NCBI GenBank assembly: GCA_028583405.1
Contig: CM053260.1
Span: 16,205,026 to 16,269,025, forward strand
Length of the DNA: 64,000 nt
Reading direction: 5' to 3'
Origin: Pogonophryne albipinna
Lineage: Eukaryota; Chordata; Actinopteri; Perciformes; Artedidraconidae
Every line of letters begins with the position of its first letter. Position 1 is the stretch's first letter. A program made the position numbers and the translations under genes. Positions 27,901 to 40,600 of this stretch are shown here, piece by piece. The notes beneath the pieces were generated by a model. That model saw nothing but the letters and a program-made list of their open reading frames with translations, had not been told where the DNA came from and ran no database searches.

Positions 27901-30900
27901 GCAGTAGCACTCACAGCTCTCTCTGGCTCTGCCGCCCCTGTCCTGGCAGACTGACCTCAGCAGCACCGATCCTGTCTTTCTTCTACCTCCGCTCCCCACC
28001 AAACAAGAGTGAACTTTCCCCTAACTGGACTTTCAGCCTGTTTTCCCCTTGCACAAATTGCCCTCATCCCCCTCTCCCTCCTCCCTTCTTTTCCTCCCCC
28101 TCTCCTTCTCCACCTCCCTCTCTCTCTCTTTCTCTCTCTCCCTCTTTCTCCAAATATCTTGTAAACAAGTTGAACTCTAACTGCTGGTAGTTTAATTGTT
28201 AATTTTCCGAGTTTGTTCCCTCAGACACAACGCACTGTACATGTCCTCTCTTTGGTTTCTAACTATGTTCAGCAAGGTTTAAGGATGGAATGTTTAGTGC
28301 TAAGTCAATTATACACTTAACATGTGTATAATGTGAATGTATGTTTGTGTGGTGCATGAAGACATATGAGGAAATATAGAAACAACTGACAACTCAAAAA
28401 AGCAGGTTCAAAGCAGATGCATTAAAACTTGTTGAGGTTTAACACAAGTTGCAACACCATCCCAATAACAGCAAAAAAGACAAATAACCACAAGAGGAAA
28501 GCAGTGACAGAGACAGAGACAGATGGTACAGATGCAGGAACAGCAATACAGATGACTCTGCATTTCCAACCCTATAACTCTCTCAGAGCAGACTGGGCCC
28601 GAAGTATAGTGGGCCAGGGTTTCAGAGGACTTCCTACCCCGTGAATACTGTACAACCTTAGAGGATTCTAGTTCTGCATTTTTTACGGGTGAAACATAAA
28701 AGGTGTATGACCCATTTGGCCAGCACAAATAGGCTTACAGTATGCTGCACTGCAAATGTATTCATTATTCCTTCCTAAATGTCATTATCCTACAAAAAAT
28801 TGCAAAAGGAAAAGGTCTAATTTAGATAATTTGTATGTAACTAAATCTTTTTTTTTTAAATGTTCCCTTGTACACACAAGTAAAATTAGCTGTTGATTAT
28901 ACCTAAATATTTTTTATATTTAATTAATGACCCAGAATAAGGTCAGGGACTCCAATCCAGAGTTCAGTGAAAAAGCTTTTTTGTATATGGACAATAAAAC
29001 TGCTATTGGAACACGATTCTAGAAATATTTGACTTAATAATAACAACAACAAATAATAATAACTTTATAAAGTTGTCATTAGGGTACCCATGTCAAGTGA
29101 AATCACTCATCTTTACGTAATATAACTCACAATTACCTTTGCCTTTAAAGATTTTTTTGTCTGTACGGCAAATGATATCCTCTATTCTTAGATCTCCGGT
29201 TCAAATAAGTTAAAACTGCCAACAACATGGGGTCAGTTAGTTTGCAAAAATACACAAGTATAAAAATAGATTACTGTAAACACACACGTTGTTGGTTGGT
29301 TGGTTGTACTCACTGTGTTTGGCATCTGGATTGGGTCAATGTAGGCCTGAATATCATCGTAATTGGACTGCATGCTGATGATGTCATCAATGACCTCATC
29401 CATCTGGAAAAATCAAACTAGGTGTCACTGTTGTGATTTTGATAAGCTTAATGACCTGTCTTGCTTAACTTTAAGACAAACACTGCAACTATGTCTACAT
29501 CTCATCTTCATGTTTAGCAAATAACGTGCATGCTCGTTTGGTTATCAGAGCACCTGAAACCTGCTCGATGTAGGCCTGCAGGAGAACTCACCAGCAGGTG
29601 CATGCCTCCCTCAAGAGAAGACTTTAAAGAGAACTTCTTTGTCATGAAGGCTAACTAGTAAGAGTATATTTTTTCCCAGAGACACTCAAAGAAGCAAGAG
29701 GGTCAAGAGTTTGAGGAGGAGGAGGAGGAGGAGGAGGAGGGTGGGTCAAAGTCTGCCAGGTTCAAAGGGCCCTACATTCTGCTGTCACTTGTTAAGCTGT
29801 AATTACTGTTGCTGGGCCATAATGGAGCATTTAAATTCCAATGATAGCCAGTCTCAGTTATTGCCAGTTAACCAACTCATTCACCCACACACCAACTGTA
29901 CGCATGACACCAAAGAGCAAATAAATCATTACGATGCTTTCATAAAAGGTGGAGATAATGTCACTTTGGGGGCAATATTCAATCCTAATAAGGTATACAA
30001 GACAGTAATTAAGTCATATTTCAAGGATATTTGTTCAATCTGGGCTGCTGTAAACCCTACTTTAGAACATGTTTAATGTTCATTGCCACTTGAGGACGCC
30101 TACCTCTGTCTCGTGGCTGGAGCCGATGTTGAGCATGGCCATGGGGCTGTTTGGGGCGCTGTTCCCTGACATGAGCTGCTCTGTGCGCATGTGTGGGGAG
30201 CATAGGGGTGGGGGGGCGGACGCTGAGCCACCTGTAGGACCCATGTTTGTGGGAGGAGAGGGCTGCACTGGCCCCACTACTGCGTGGACCATCTAGAGAA
30301 AGAGAGAGAGAAGGAGAGGGTGATGCTGTTAATGACTCAGATTGGCTTAGTGCAACACTGAGTAGATGCGAGGCGAAACATACAGTGGATCAAATGAGAT
30401 AAACAGTGCACAGGAAAGGCATCCAGAAACGTACCTGTTTGGTGGCATAGGTGGTGGAGAGGTATTCTTTCACCTGTTGCCTCCGAGACTGACGGATGTG
30501 GTAATCCGTAGGGTTCTCCAGATGGGTCTCTACCTGTATTAAGAGTAGGCAGTTAAAGAATGTGATCAAATCTCAACCCATTATTCATTTTGCACATTGG
30601 TCCAATTCTTTGTTGATCCTGTTAAGGTTTCTTTTTTGACTAAATTATAGGCAAAAACATTGTCTATGCATGATATAAAGTCGTCATTTAGCAATGTTTT
30701 GAGGCATGATCTCTAAACCAAATATAAACACAAGGGTTGAAAACTGCTTTTTCTCTTACTGAAAACCCTTTATATACAAATATGAATCCTACAGAATTTT
30801 CTAGCTAAATCTGCATATATTACAAAGTGCACTTGTAAAATACCTCCTATTTTGGACTATTTTGTAACATACCAGGGCCAAACAACAACAAAGCAGACAG

Positions 30901-33817
30901 TGATGGCACTTGCGTAATACCCATCACCAGAATTAGATTTGAATTAAAACACAAAAGTTTTGTGAGTGATATAAGCTCAGCATGGTTTAACAATCACATT
31001 TAAAAAGGTAAAACATTGAGTATGTGCTTCAGATGTACACCTCATTATCCCTGTCCCATATAATGTGATGGCACATAGGAGCATTAAGTCAGTAGTAAAG
31101 CCTGCAGGAGTAAAGCCACTAAATCCTCTGGTGTGGCTACATAAAGCAAAGGGCTGGCCTCATTCCTTCACATCAAAGAGTAAAGCTCAGTAGAAAGCAG
31201 GCCTGCTCCCCATTACTACAGAAAAAGACTCAGCTCTCCAAACCCCCTCTGCTTTATAACCAACATCAGGATTATATCAAATGACCCAGAAACATTGCCG
31301 TAAATTCATGTTTTTTTCACCTTCGAGCTAATTTGTGTATGTTTTTTTTTTTTACAGCAAATCTTGACATACTTGATGAACACACGTGATTGGTTGTCAA
31401 CTTTAAGCGGCTCTGGGTCTCGTGAGACAGAGGAACAGCTATTCAGCCGTAGCTATTCAACCTTTTTTGGCTGAATGCTGTCAGCACAGAGGAAATCCAA
31501 AACAAACACAGCAGCTCTGACGGCTCTGTGAGACTGATGGACAGACAGAAAGATCTCCTTATCAGCAACATGAAAGGAAAGTCACTGACAACTCTAAACA
31601 CTGAGATTTCATAAACACCATTCGACACGCGCATGCACAGAGTAAACTGTCGATACAGCAAATTGCCCCATACAGTTACTGGTTTACAGCTCAAAATACC
31701 ATAAAGTCACACAAACACACACGCACATAATGGAGTATTGTGCAATCCAATATACACACAAACACACATCGTCAAAGATAAGGAACCACACAAGCATCTT
31801 TGGAATCGGGCAAAATGTCACTTCAGCTTTATCAGTCTCTGTCAGACTATCTACATCCTCCTGTCTGTCCTATCACTAAACATGTCAAACGTCTCTTATC
31901 GGCCCGTCCTTCTCCCCCCTCTGTCTCCCTACCTGCTTGCTGCTCCACCGCATTTTTCTTTCTCTGCCTTTTTTTTCAAATCTGTCCCTGTTTTCCCCTG
32001 CTGCTGCTGCTGCTGCTGTGTGGAGGCCACAACGCCCAGTGAAGTCCTGAGCACCTCGGCTGCACACTGCTGCCCTGTCTGCTGCTCAGCAACATGTGAG
32101 TGGATTAATGGAAGTGCCACAGCCCCCTGGCCATTTGTAACCCCCCTTAACCAACATCTTTACTCTCTTCCGCCAATCCTCTCAATGAGATCTGTTTAGG
32201 GCTTTGTCTTTGTAGTTTGCTGCCATTTTGACCGGAGGTCTTACTACACTAATTATGTTATGATCACACGGTGGTCTAATACTAGTCGTAAAAGACGGTG
32301 GAGAGAAAGCATTCTGCGTTCAATAAACACTTTATCAAATCAGAATATGTTATTTAAGTTTATTTTCCTCTCAAATACTAAATTCCTTCTCATAAATAAT
32401 TTTCAACTTTCAGATTATAATTGAGTCATGATCAAAAGCATAGACTTCATTCACAAACTAAAACAGTCATTCAATTAAGTGATTAGTATATGTACAAATT
32501 AAAACCTATTTTTTACCATCCATGTCTGTCGAAAATAACTTCATTTGATCCTATTCATTGTTGTGAATTGTCATAATAATGATATATAGACTTTTTGCAC
32601 TACTTTTTATTTTGTATTTTATTATATATGTCGTATTGTTGGAGGAGCTCAGGTCAGAAGAATTCATTGCCATTTCTACACTGTAGCTTTGTGCATATGA
32701 CAATAAAGCCTTTGAATCTTTGAATTTGAATAACATATTAATTTTGGACCTGTGGACTAAAACTTGTTTTATGATGTCACAGTGGCCCTGACGTTTAATC
32801 TCTGACCACTTGAATCTAATCAGTTCATCACTGACACCAAGTGGACGTTTGTGCCAAATTAAAATAAATCCTCCAGGCTAAGATATCAAGTTTACAAGAA
32901 TGAAACGGACGCATACAATTCATAAAATAACCAACATTTACTTGTTCCATTTTCTCAAATAGTAATAGTAATAGTTTTTTTATCTGTTTTCATATCAATG
33001 TAAATTAAATACCTTTTTCTTTTTGACAAACAAAGTCAAACAAGCAACTTAGAGTCTTCACCATGAACTCTGAGAACCCAGGGAAATTGTGATGTGTCTG
33101 TTACAAATGTTTCCTACATGTTACTGGCTTATTAAGCAGTTGATTTGATAATAAATCAGTACAAGTAAAATCAATAAACACATTCATGTTGATAATTGTT
33201 TTTCAGCCCTACTGACCTTAAGAACCTCCACAGGGACCTGCATGCTTTGGTGATGCTGCGGGGCGTTGATGGCTGGTGTGGGTGCAGGAGGCACAGCCAT
33301 GCACTGCTGCATGTATTGCATTGCTGCATTCTGCTGCTGCTGCTGATGCTGCTGCTGTATCTGCTGTATCTGCTGCCTCTCCCGCTGCTCCTCTTGCTGC
33401 AGCTGGTCTCGCATCAGCTGGACACACAAACAACACACACACATAAACACAGAAATAATCATTAAAGCATTGTGACACATGAGTGGACACAAAGAGCTGA
33501 TAGGATGCAACAACTGGTGACTCCCATTCTATTCTATCTATTTAACTGGCCTTAATGGAAAGTATGTATGATACATGTGCTAATATATGCAACGGATGCG
33601 AAGCACAGCCAAGTGTATCAGTGGTTAGTGCTTGTAGATGTCCTTCAATTAAATGGCACGTCCACAAAGCTCTGACATTGACCAGAATACCTTCGTCTCC
33701 AGGGGCCACTCGATCATACAACACTCCAGAAAGACATTGATATCCATAGCTATTAAAAGGCTTGCATATCGGATGGTGGCGTTGTACCTGCATCCGCATG
33801 CCAATGCGTGAGGCCAT
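23471..33817 (-). CDS. tfeb: Transcription factor EB (MiT/TFE family), ten coding exons
   Basis: Tfeb is a nuclear bHLH-leucine zipper factor that activates lysosomal and autophagy genes through CLEAR/E-box motifs, under mTORC1 and Rag control. The exons join in phase to 1617 nt (538 aa; human TFEB is shorter, at about 476). In order: N-terminal [11 protein letters not shown]ag-binding segment; Q-rich region (about 15-50); [11 protein letters not shown], containing the equivalent of the human Ser142 site; acidic activation segment [21 protein letters not shown], equivalent to the Ser211 14-3-3 site; basic region [19 protein letters not shown], then helix-loop-helix and zipper (about 245-350); P/Q-rich tail with a 17-Gln run; terminal [14 protein letters not shown]. 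That ending and the short start favour TFEB over MITF or TFE3. The start has a strong Kozak context (CAGCCATGG). The gene spans about 10 kb of coding interval plus a long 5' intron. Confidence 0.96.
23792..23842. repeat. tfeb: (CAG)17 tract coding poly-Gln in tfeb
   Basis: Seventeen uninterrupted CTG units on the plus strand, read as CAG in the tfeb frame. The absence of CAA interruptions makes length polymorphism likely. Antisense poly-Leu and poly-Ala frames here are artefacts. Confidence 0.97.
24168..24315 (-). CDS. tfeb: tfeb exon 10 (helix 2 and first half of zipper)
   Basis: 148 nt. The acceptor is TGTGCATAG and the donor GTAACA. It encodes [20 protein letters not shown] through [11 protein letters not shown], covering helix 2 and the family-specific zipper. 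Confidence 0.96.
24433..24508 (-). CDS. tfeb: tfeb exon 9 (basic region and helix 1)
   Basis: 76 nt. The acceptor is TTCCTTGATAG and the donor GTGAGT. It encodes [20 protein letters not shown] and PKTND. The ERRRR motif makes base contacts with CACGTG. Confidence 0.96.
24904..24988. repeat. (TA)n(TG)n microsatellite in a tfeb intron
   Basis: A TA run (about 24905-24939) passes directly into a TG run (about 24942-24988) in the short intron between tfeb exons 8 and 9. Confidence 0.95.
25076..25132 (-). CDS. tfeb: tfeb exon 8 (basic region)
   Basis: 57 nt. The acceptor is TTTTTGCAAAG and the donor GTAAGT. It encodes [18 protein letters not shown], the N-terminal part of the DNA-binding basic region. 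The Ile codon is split across the next intron. Confidence 0.95.
   Translation of the reverse strand, partial: TQNPVRWPRRDRRKTTTI
25261..25378 (-). CDS. tfeb: tfeb exon 7 (14-3-3 site region)
   Basis: 118 nt. The acceptor is TCCTCCCCAG and the donor GTGCGA. It encodes [11 protein letters not shown] and [11 protein letters not shown] followed by KRELT. The serine in TSNSCP aligns with human Ser211, whose phosphorylation holds the protein in the cytosol. It ends one nt into an Asp codon. Confidence 0.95.
25379..29313 (-). other. tfeb: tfeb intron 6
   Basis: A 3.9-kb intron. It holds AT-rich sequence and a C/T-rich tract (about 28060-28155) with no recognised gene or complete transposon. Confidence 0.6.
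29314..29403 (-). CDS. tfeb: tfeb exon 6 (acidic activation segment)
   Basis: 90 nt, 30 codons, phase 0. The acceptor is GATTTTTCCAG and the donor GTGAGT. It encodes [12 protein letters not shown] and [10 protein letters not shown], the amphipathic acidic helix that recruits CBP/p300 in this family. Confidence 0.95.
29713..29740. repeat. (GAG)n trinucleotide repeat
   Basis: About nine GAG units in the intron between tfeb exons 5 and 6. Confidence 0.93.
30104..30292 (-). CDS. tfeb: tfeb exon 5 (phosphorylation site region)
   Basis: 189 nt, 63 codons, phase 0. The acceptor is TCTTTCTCTAG and the donor GTAGGC. It is Pro/Ser-rich and ends in [20 protein letters not shown]. The NSPMAML serine corresponds to human TFEB Ser142, an mTORC1/ERK target. 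Confidence 0.95.
30435..30533 (-). CDS. tfeb: tfeb exon 4
   Basis: 99 nt, 33 codons, phase 0. The acceptor is TTAATACAG and the donor GTACGT. It encodes [20 protein letters not shown] and [13 protein letters not shown], a segment conserved across the MiT/TFE family. Confidence 0.95.
30534..33216 (-). other. tfeb: tfeb intron 3
   Basis: A 2.7-kb intron without further exons that I can support. It includes a probable LINE 3' tail at about 32530-32745 (plus strand). Confidence 0.6.
32530..32745 (+). mobile_element. LINE 3' tail fragment
   Basis: The sequence ends in GACAATAAAGCCTTTGAATC followed by TTTGAATTTGAAT, the short-repeat tail pattern of a fish non-LTR element 3' UTR. No coding part remains, so the clade is not determined. 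Confidence 0.4.
33217..33417 (-). CDS. tfeb: tfeb exon 3 (Q-rich N-terminal region)
   Basis: 201 nt, 67 codons, phase 0 at both ends. The acceptor is TGTGTGTCCAG and the donor GTCAGT. It encodes [16 protein letters not shown], then a Gln-rich stretch broken by Ile and His, then PAINAPQHH and VPVEVLK, all matching TFEB-family order. Confidence 0.95.
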
Positions 33818-33892
33818 GGCTGGGGGGCGAGGGGGCAGGGGAGGGCGAGCCGACGTCAAGGCACCGCAGTCCAGCCCGAGAGGTAGAGGAAG
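33788..33892 (-). CDS. tfeb: tfeb exon 2 (start codon exon)
   Basis: The acceptor is TCCTCCACAG before 33892 and the donor is GTACAACG after 33788. The ATG is at 33817-33815, and only 30 coding nt ([10 protein letters not shown]) lie in this exon. The remaining 75 nt are 5' UTR without an upstream ATG. In mammals the residues of this segment bind active Rag GTPases. Confidence 0.93.
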
Positions 33893-34183
33893 CTGTGGAG
33901 GACAAAGGAAGAGAGGACAGTGAGAGTTGGGCCCAGAGGAAAAGAAAAGTGAAAACTAAAAAGGTCTCAAATGTTTATTATTATTATTATAGACATCAGA
34001 TTTTGATATGGATTCAAGTTTGAGGCAGCTTTTAAATAACCAAACCATTGAGCTTTCTGCAAACAATCAAGTGTATGTGAATAAACATTTATAAAGCAAA
34101 TGTTATTATTTATATAAAGTGGTTGAACATTAATAGCAATGACTCCTCTCTTAAAATTATGGTCAAAAACAATGTTGATATTA

Positions 34184-34691
34184 CAGGGTATATGCAGGAA
34201 TCCTGAAGTCAAATTGAATACATTTTAAGACCTTTTTTAAGACCCTTTCCATACATTTTAAGACCTCATCGCCACTTCGAGTTTTAACCGGTTACATTGG
34301 CGACACATTTACTATATACAGTATTGATTGTCCTTCCTCCTTATCTTCCAACCATTTGGACGCAGACTTGCATTTCCCCATAACGATGTTTAACAACCGG
34401 CGTAAACGGACCGCCGCGCGCTATCAAGCAGTGAGCGTACGATGTCCTGTTCAGATGATGTCAAATCCAACGGGATGCCATAAATAAACTACACAGAATC
34501 ACACTACACACCTACGCAATGATTACATTCGACATACATACAACCTCTTTGGACAATTTATATACTTATTGAAAACAAGCTACAAAATGCAAAACCTTGG
34601 AAAATGCCGTTTAATACTTTTTAATAGCCTTAATTTTCACTAAATTGATTTATCAACTTTTAATACTTTTTAAGACCCCGCGGGCACCCTG
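34184..34691. mobile_element. Non-autonomous hAT-type element in tfeb intron 1
   Basis: The left end is CAGGGTATATGCAGG and the right end inverse complement is CAGGGTGCCCGCGGG. The differences are mostly transitions, as expected from CpG decay. TTTTAAGACC motifs lie just inside both ends. The flanks TGATATTA and TATTATTA match at 6 of 8 positions, suggesting a decayed 8-bp target duplication. No transposase is present in 508 bp. Confidence 0.65.
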
Positions 34692-37600
34692 TATTATTAT
34701 CTTTGAAATCACAATCCAGATAATATTCTGAACAGTAACTACCCGTTGACATCCACTTCCTTAATTAAAAATAACGGCCACTTAAATACTGTAGATAACC
34801 TTGGATTAAGCCAACTATAACAGTACTATGTCAACTCAAGTTATGCTAAATACATCCTGGTCCTTTCATTTTCGACAGAGAGGTGTCCACTCAAAGACCT
34901 TGGCCTTTCCACTGGTGCCACTCTACCGACAGGTATGGCTGCAAACATTGTCTTGTTGCATGACCAGTTTTCCACTCACATGCACTCTATTTTACAACTG
35001 AATCAAAGGCACCCAGTCGTCTTTACAAGTTGTCAGACCCCTAACCTTATGTAACTATATATACAGTGTTAATATCTTAGCATTTGCTACAGTGTCTCCT
35101 TCATGTCTGTCTGAGTCCTCAAATAAATGGCTCTAGAATAAATCTTGATCTTTAAAGGATGTAAGTACTCGTCTATCTTGTATATACGATAAACAAACAA
35201 TAAGACTTTTCATCTCAAGGCGTCACAATAGTTTGCAGCTTCTAATGTGTATTTTCTTTTGTGAAATAAGAACCCTGCCAATATAAAATACAGTGTATCA
35301 TTGTAAAGTTATATGAGATAATACCTAATAAAGAAAAAATAGCAAACTAATAATCCTCCCAACCATTCACATGGTCTCATTCACACATCACAGGAAGCTG
35401 TTTTCAAATGTCAATGGAGGGTTTTTTCTTGATGTAAAATCTTTAAACATGCAAAGAAATCCACAAGTCAAGAATAAAGCAACATAGATACAGAATGTAT
35501 TGTTCATCTTAATTAGCAAACCTATTTGTGTGATTTGACTTTGCTGAGTATTGCATTAATAATAATAATAATAATAATAATAAATTATATTTATATAGCG
35601 CCTTTCAAGGGACCCAAGGTCGCTGGTCACTGGATGATTAGGCCCTGTAGAGCAAACTGAAACAAAACAAAGCACATCTCCAGGCCATCTAAGCTTGTTT
35701 ATGTATTCTCATTTAGGTTTTAAGTGTATTCTCATGTTTAAAAGAGGGCACAGGGAAGGAGATAAGTGAGCACTAACACTTTCTGCCCAAACTCTTTCCC
35801 TCAAAAAAAGGGTGTATTGTAAGGTACTTCCTCGATTACCGTGGGGAAGTCATGTGAGAGTCATGTGGTCTTGTTGTTCTTGGGTGATCATGTGAGCAGA
35901 AGGACGATGGGGAACACCCATAAACCCCTTACAAAACCTCTGTCTTATTTCTCTCACGCACACACACACACTCACAAATATTTAAGCATGCACACTCAGC
36001 GGGTAGTCCCAGGACTGACAGTTCCCCTTCTGCAATGACTTGTGTTCATCCCCTGCATGACTAAGCCCGACTGATCTCGCAAAGTTGTAAAAAAACAGGT
36101 TTCAAATGAATTCTAAAGTCTCTGCTGATGGTAACGCAATGCGAGACAACTACATACAGACGAGTAGTGACAGAGACATCAGGGTCTAAACAACCAATCA
36201 AAATCCGATTCCTCCAGTCTCTCATCAGTAACACTGTCTGTATATGGTTATAAAGAGAGAAGGACACAGAAAGAAAGACAGAGGGAGAGAGAACAGCTCA
36301 TTGTGCATGAGGTACAATAAGAAGGGCAGCTCCTATTGAGGACTGAAGCCGCCTGTTGTCCGAAGTGTACATTTCAGCACCCGAGGGGGCACACACTGCC
36401 CGCTTTGTGCCCATTGGATGGCCCACAGGAAAAACACACTCCCATGCAGAGATACACATCGAAACACACACATTCCAACACAAACATGAACCAGAACTTA
36501 GATTCCAGGAGACCACACTGCAAAAATACTAAAATACTCTCCATGAACAAAAATGAAGGTAGAGGCACACTACTCACAGGACAGATAATCCTATAACGCC
36601 AACAACTACTGATGCCGTTTCATACCTACTGCTAACATCTGGAGCTGTAGACAGGCCCTCTAAAGATGTAGCATTAGTAGTTCTCTATTTTAAAGTTCTT
36701 AGTTACACAGACAAACAAGTGTGTTTGCACAGATACACACACACACACAGAGGTGGAATGCTGCAAAGTGTATTTATAAAGTCTGACAAATGGGGCGATT
36801 ACATCTCTAAACTCAATCGCGAAGGTAGGAATGCCAACCCCAGGAAGATGTGAGCTCTACTGTGTTTCTCGAGGGCCTAAGGATAGACCTTCAGGCTGTA
36901 TATACTGTATAGGCCCTTGAGACTAAATTGAAAATGCTCATTAGTCAGCAACCTCCAAAATGCCTCCGGACACAACTGGATAGACCAACCAATGACACAA
37001 AGCAATGACACATGTGACATAGCCCTGAATGATGGAAAAATGTAAACAAACTACATGAGATAAAAAGGTATTTTCACTTTGCTTGACAGACAGATCTGCG
37101 AGTTCATGTGTCATATTCTTTGGAAGATGCAAATCAATTTGGTCAGGTGATATTAGAAAACGCGATAGACTTCAACAGAAAATTCCACATCAGCTTCAGC
37201 CATCTTCGAAAGTGCATAACTGTCGCTCCTCTTAAAAGTCTTTTTTTCTAACCTGCAACATATCTCATAAACAGTTGTGATTGGTCCGTCAGATCTTAAG
37301 TTGAGGGGGAATGAGTTGTTGCAAGGCAGATAAAATGTTTACTGTACATGCTAAGATTCAGCACTACTTACACGTATCCTTGTCTCCTCCTAAAGACAAC
37401 AACACAATAAAAAAAAAAACACAGCAAAAGTGTGTTTTGCTGTTTGCAGGACACATACTGTATGTGTCCCTCACAGTTTGACAGGAGACGTAGTGGCGAC
37501 ATTAGCATAACACCATCTAACTTTCCAACACATCTGAAGCTATAAGTGGCTATATGTGTATCACACAGCCTCCAAGTGTCACTAAGCCATGATCCACAAA

Positions 37601-40600
37601 TAAACACAGTGACAGGATATCACTTCTATCATATGGTGACACACTGCTACCAGGCAGCATGATTTCCCACATGGGCCTTCCCATTGCCTGGCATCCACCG
37701 GGGTAAGCAGCAGGCATCTGTGACGCAGTAAGAGCACACAGCGGTCATTGTGTTTCCAACGCTGTGATGTCACAGCCCCTTCACTTCAAACACCGACAGC
37801 CAGTGGGAGGATGTAGAGCGGAGGATGCCCGGGTTACAGGTCACCTCTGGATTGTGCAACAGATTAGTCACATCATCATATGTGCCAACAATATGACCAC
37901 AATGGAAACATGGAATACATTAAACACGCTGTGCTTTGCAACGTTTCTATACATGTGCAAAGTGTGACATAGAGAAGATCAAAGACCCAAACACACAAGT
38001 ACTCACACTTGAGGGCAGTGTGGGGCCATAACACCTGTGCTCAGAGACATGGTGTTAATTTATGGAGTGTTTATTTTTAGAGTGGACTGCGCCATGCCAA
38101 GAAAGGCCTTTTCAACGGGCAACTGTGAGCAGCTACATGTGGGATGTGAACATACACGCATTTACTGAGATGCTCTCTCACAACAAAGCATGTGTATATC
38201 CACATGTATGTGGCCACAGCTGCTTTACAGATTTCAAAGATAATTTACAGTCTTCATTGAAAAAAAAGGTCTGCCTGCACTAAAGTTTGAACAAGTGTAA
38301 AGAAGACCCACAAGAGCATTTGCAGGGATTATTACCTACCTCTATCATTACAAGTATTGACTATGACTTTAGAATTTCACTTTGAAATAGCCATCTGCTT
38401 TTTTACTTTTTAAGTATGTCCAACATAACTGCGTTACTTTATTTGAACAATTTACAGTCATATTGAAAAGGTGTGCGGGAAGTACAGAAACAAATATCAT
38501 GCATACAGCATTTCGGCACGGCAAGTAAGCATTGAAATAAATCCCTCAAGGTCACACAGGTGCTTTTACATTTGGAATAAAGTGCGTTTAACCTGGCTTG
38601 GCCTGCTCTGAGACACAAACACATCAAAAAACTGTTCAAGAACTTAAACCTCGGGCATGGCTGGGTAAAGATGTGCAAGTAAAAAAGAAAGCCTTTGAAT
38701 AAATCACTTTGGCTGCTTTACTACCTCTAAGTTTCAGGTTATTAAATGATATGTCAAGCTTCCTGGTAATATCATAGCTTTCACAAGTGACACTGCTTTT
38801 GCACGTTACAAGCCATTTCATCACTGCACATGCGCACTCACACAACACACACCCTTCCCGCATTGAGCTGTCTGTCTGCCTCCTCTAATGACTAAAATAA
38901 CCCCCTCTGCTCTCTGTTCTCCTTTTCAGGAACACCCTGTTCCCCTGAGCCACGGTGTGTTTTACTTGTTTTGGTGCGTGTTTGTGTGTATGTGAGCAGT
39001 TAGGGGTGAGAGCAGGACATGAACAAAAAAAGTGTGCATGTGGGTTACCGCTCTACAGCGTCTGTCGGCTTTTGAGTAGAGCATGTAAACAGACCACAAA
39101 TATCAATATTCCTAAACCAGCGCACACACTTACCGGGGAAGGTTGTCGGGATTATGTGACATGGCTGGCATGGCAAGTATGGAGTCCTTTACCCCTTCCT
39201 CTTTAAACTCACACACATGCACACACACACACTCACACGTGCACAGCTGTATCCCTTGGCGACAGAACACACCAAACTATTCGGACATGCAGACTGGTAG
39301 ACGGACAGAAAGTCAGATAATTTTCAACACTCAGGATTGGAATTCTGCTGGGTCAATTTCTGCTTTAAATATATCAAGTTATGTCAAGTTGACCATCTAA
39401 CATCTGTACTAATTGCAAAAAAACACACAAGATTCAGTTACATCCCACAGGGGTTGTGTTTGCACACCAGAGTGTTACTAGTGGGTTACTAGAAATTAAA
39501 TAGAAAAGATTCCCATTTCTATTCAAGTCACTTATAACAAGATAGCCTGCTGTGTGAATGCAGGGCTCCACAATCAGTATTTTGACATTATAATATAGCA
39601 GCACATTGGTGCACAGAGACAGACACACATAGACACATGTTGAATTACCTTTTTTAGAGGAAAAATAGTTCACAACGGGGTGAATACACTCTGCTTATGC
39701 TGCCGACTACATGTCTTGATGCTGGAGAAAGTGGATTGCAATCTGCAGGGGAGGTCAGGGACGGCGGAGAGTGATGAAGAAAGGCGATGGAGGTGGAATG
39801 AAGATGATACAGACAAAAAGAAAGAAAGAAAGGGTGGTTGGTTATCAAATGTAACAGTGCAAAATGGATGAATGGAATTAATAGCTTGAACACAAAATAT
39901 AACGATGTGTAGAGTGGGGAAGTACAACAGAGGAGGCAGTGAAGTGTTCAATGGGGGAAGCAGCAGGTGTGCAACACACACTTAAGAACTTAAGAATAGG
40001 AGTTTCCACAGCGGAAACGAAGGGAGCAACAGACCATGGTTAGACCTTAGTACAAACTCACTAAATGGTCTAAATAGAAGATACTCTCAAAAAGGAAAAA
40101 AGCTTATTCTTTTGACGGAGACAGCTTTGACTGTTGCAATTCTTTAACATCATGGTGTCAATTTTGTGGGCAAGTGTTAAAGCACTCTATGTGGTTTCTA
40201 TATGTTTTTACACCTTCATTTGTCGGACAACGAGTACCCTCAAGTAATACATTACAAAGAATGACTCTTCTTGTTAGTAGCATGGTTGAGGTAAAGAGTT
40301 GGATGTATAGCAGCTGCTGTGCAATGACTGGTGTCCTTAGATTTCTGGTAAACCCGAGGTGAATAGAAACTTGTGAGTAATTGACAGGCATAAAGAGTGC
40401 ACAGAGTAACATTTCTACACAGTCACTAACTTTCTGAAGGTCATCAGGATACATCACCATAACTTATCAACAATGTGTGTGAATCACTATGCCTGTCACA
40501 TTGTAAACACTATCTAAAAATAGCTGACCAAGATAGACCCTTGCCCAGTGTGAATGTGTCCACTCTGCTTTCCTCAGGTCACTTTGCTCCACAGATCAGA

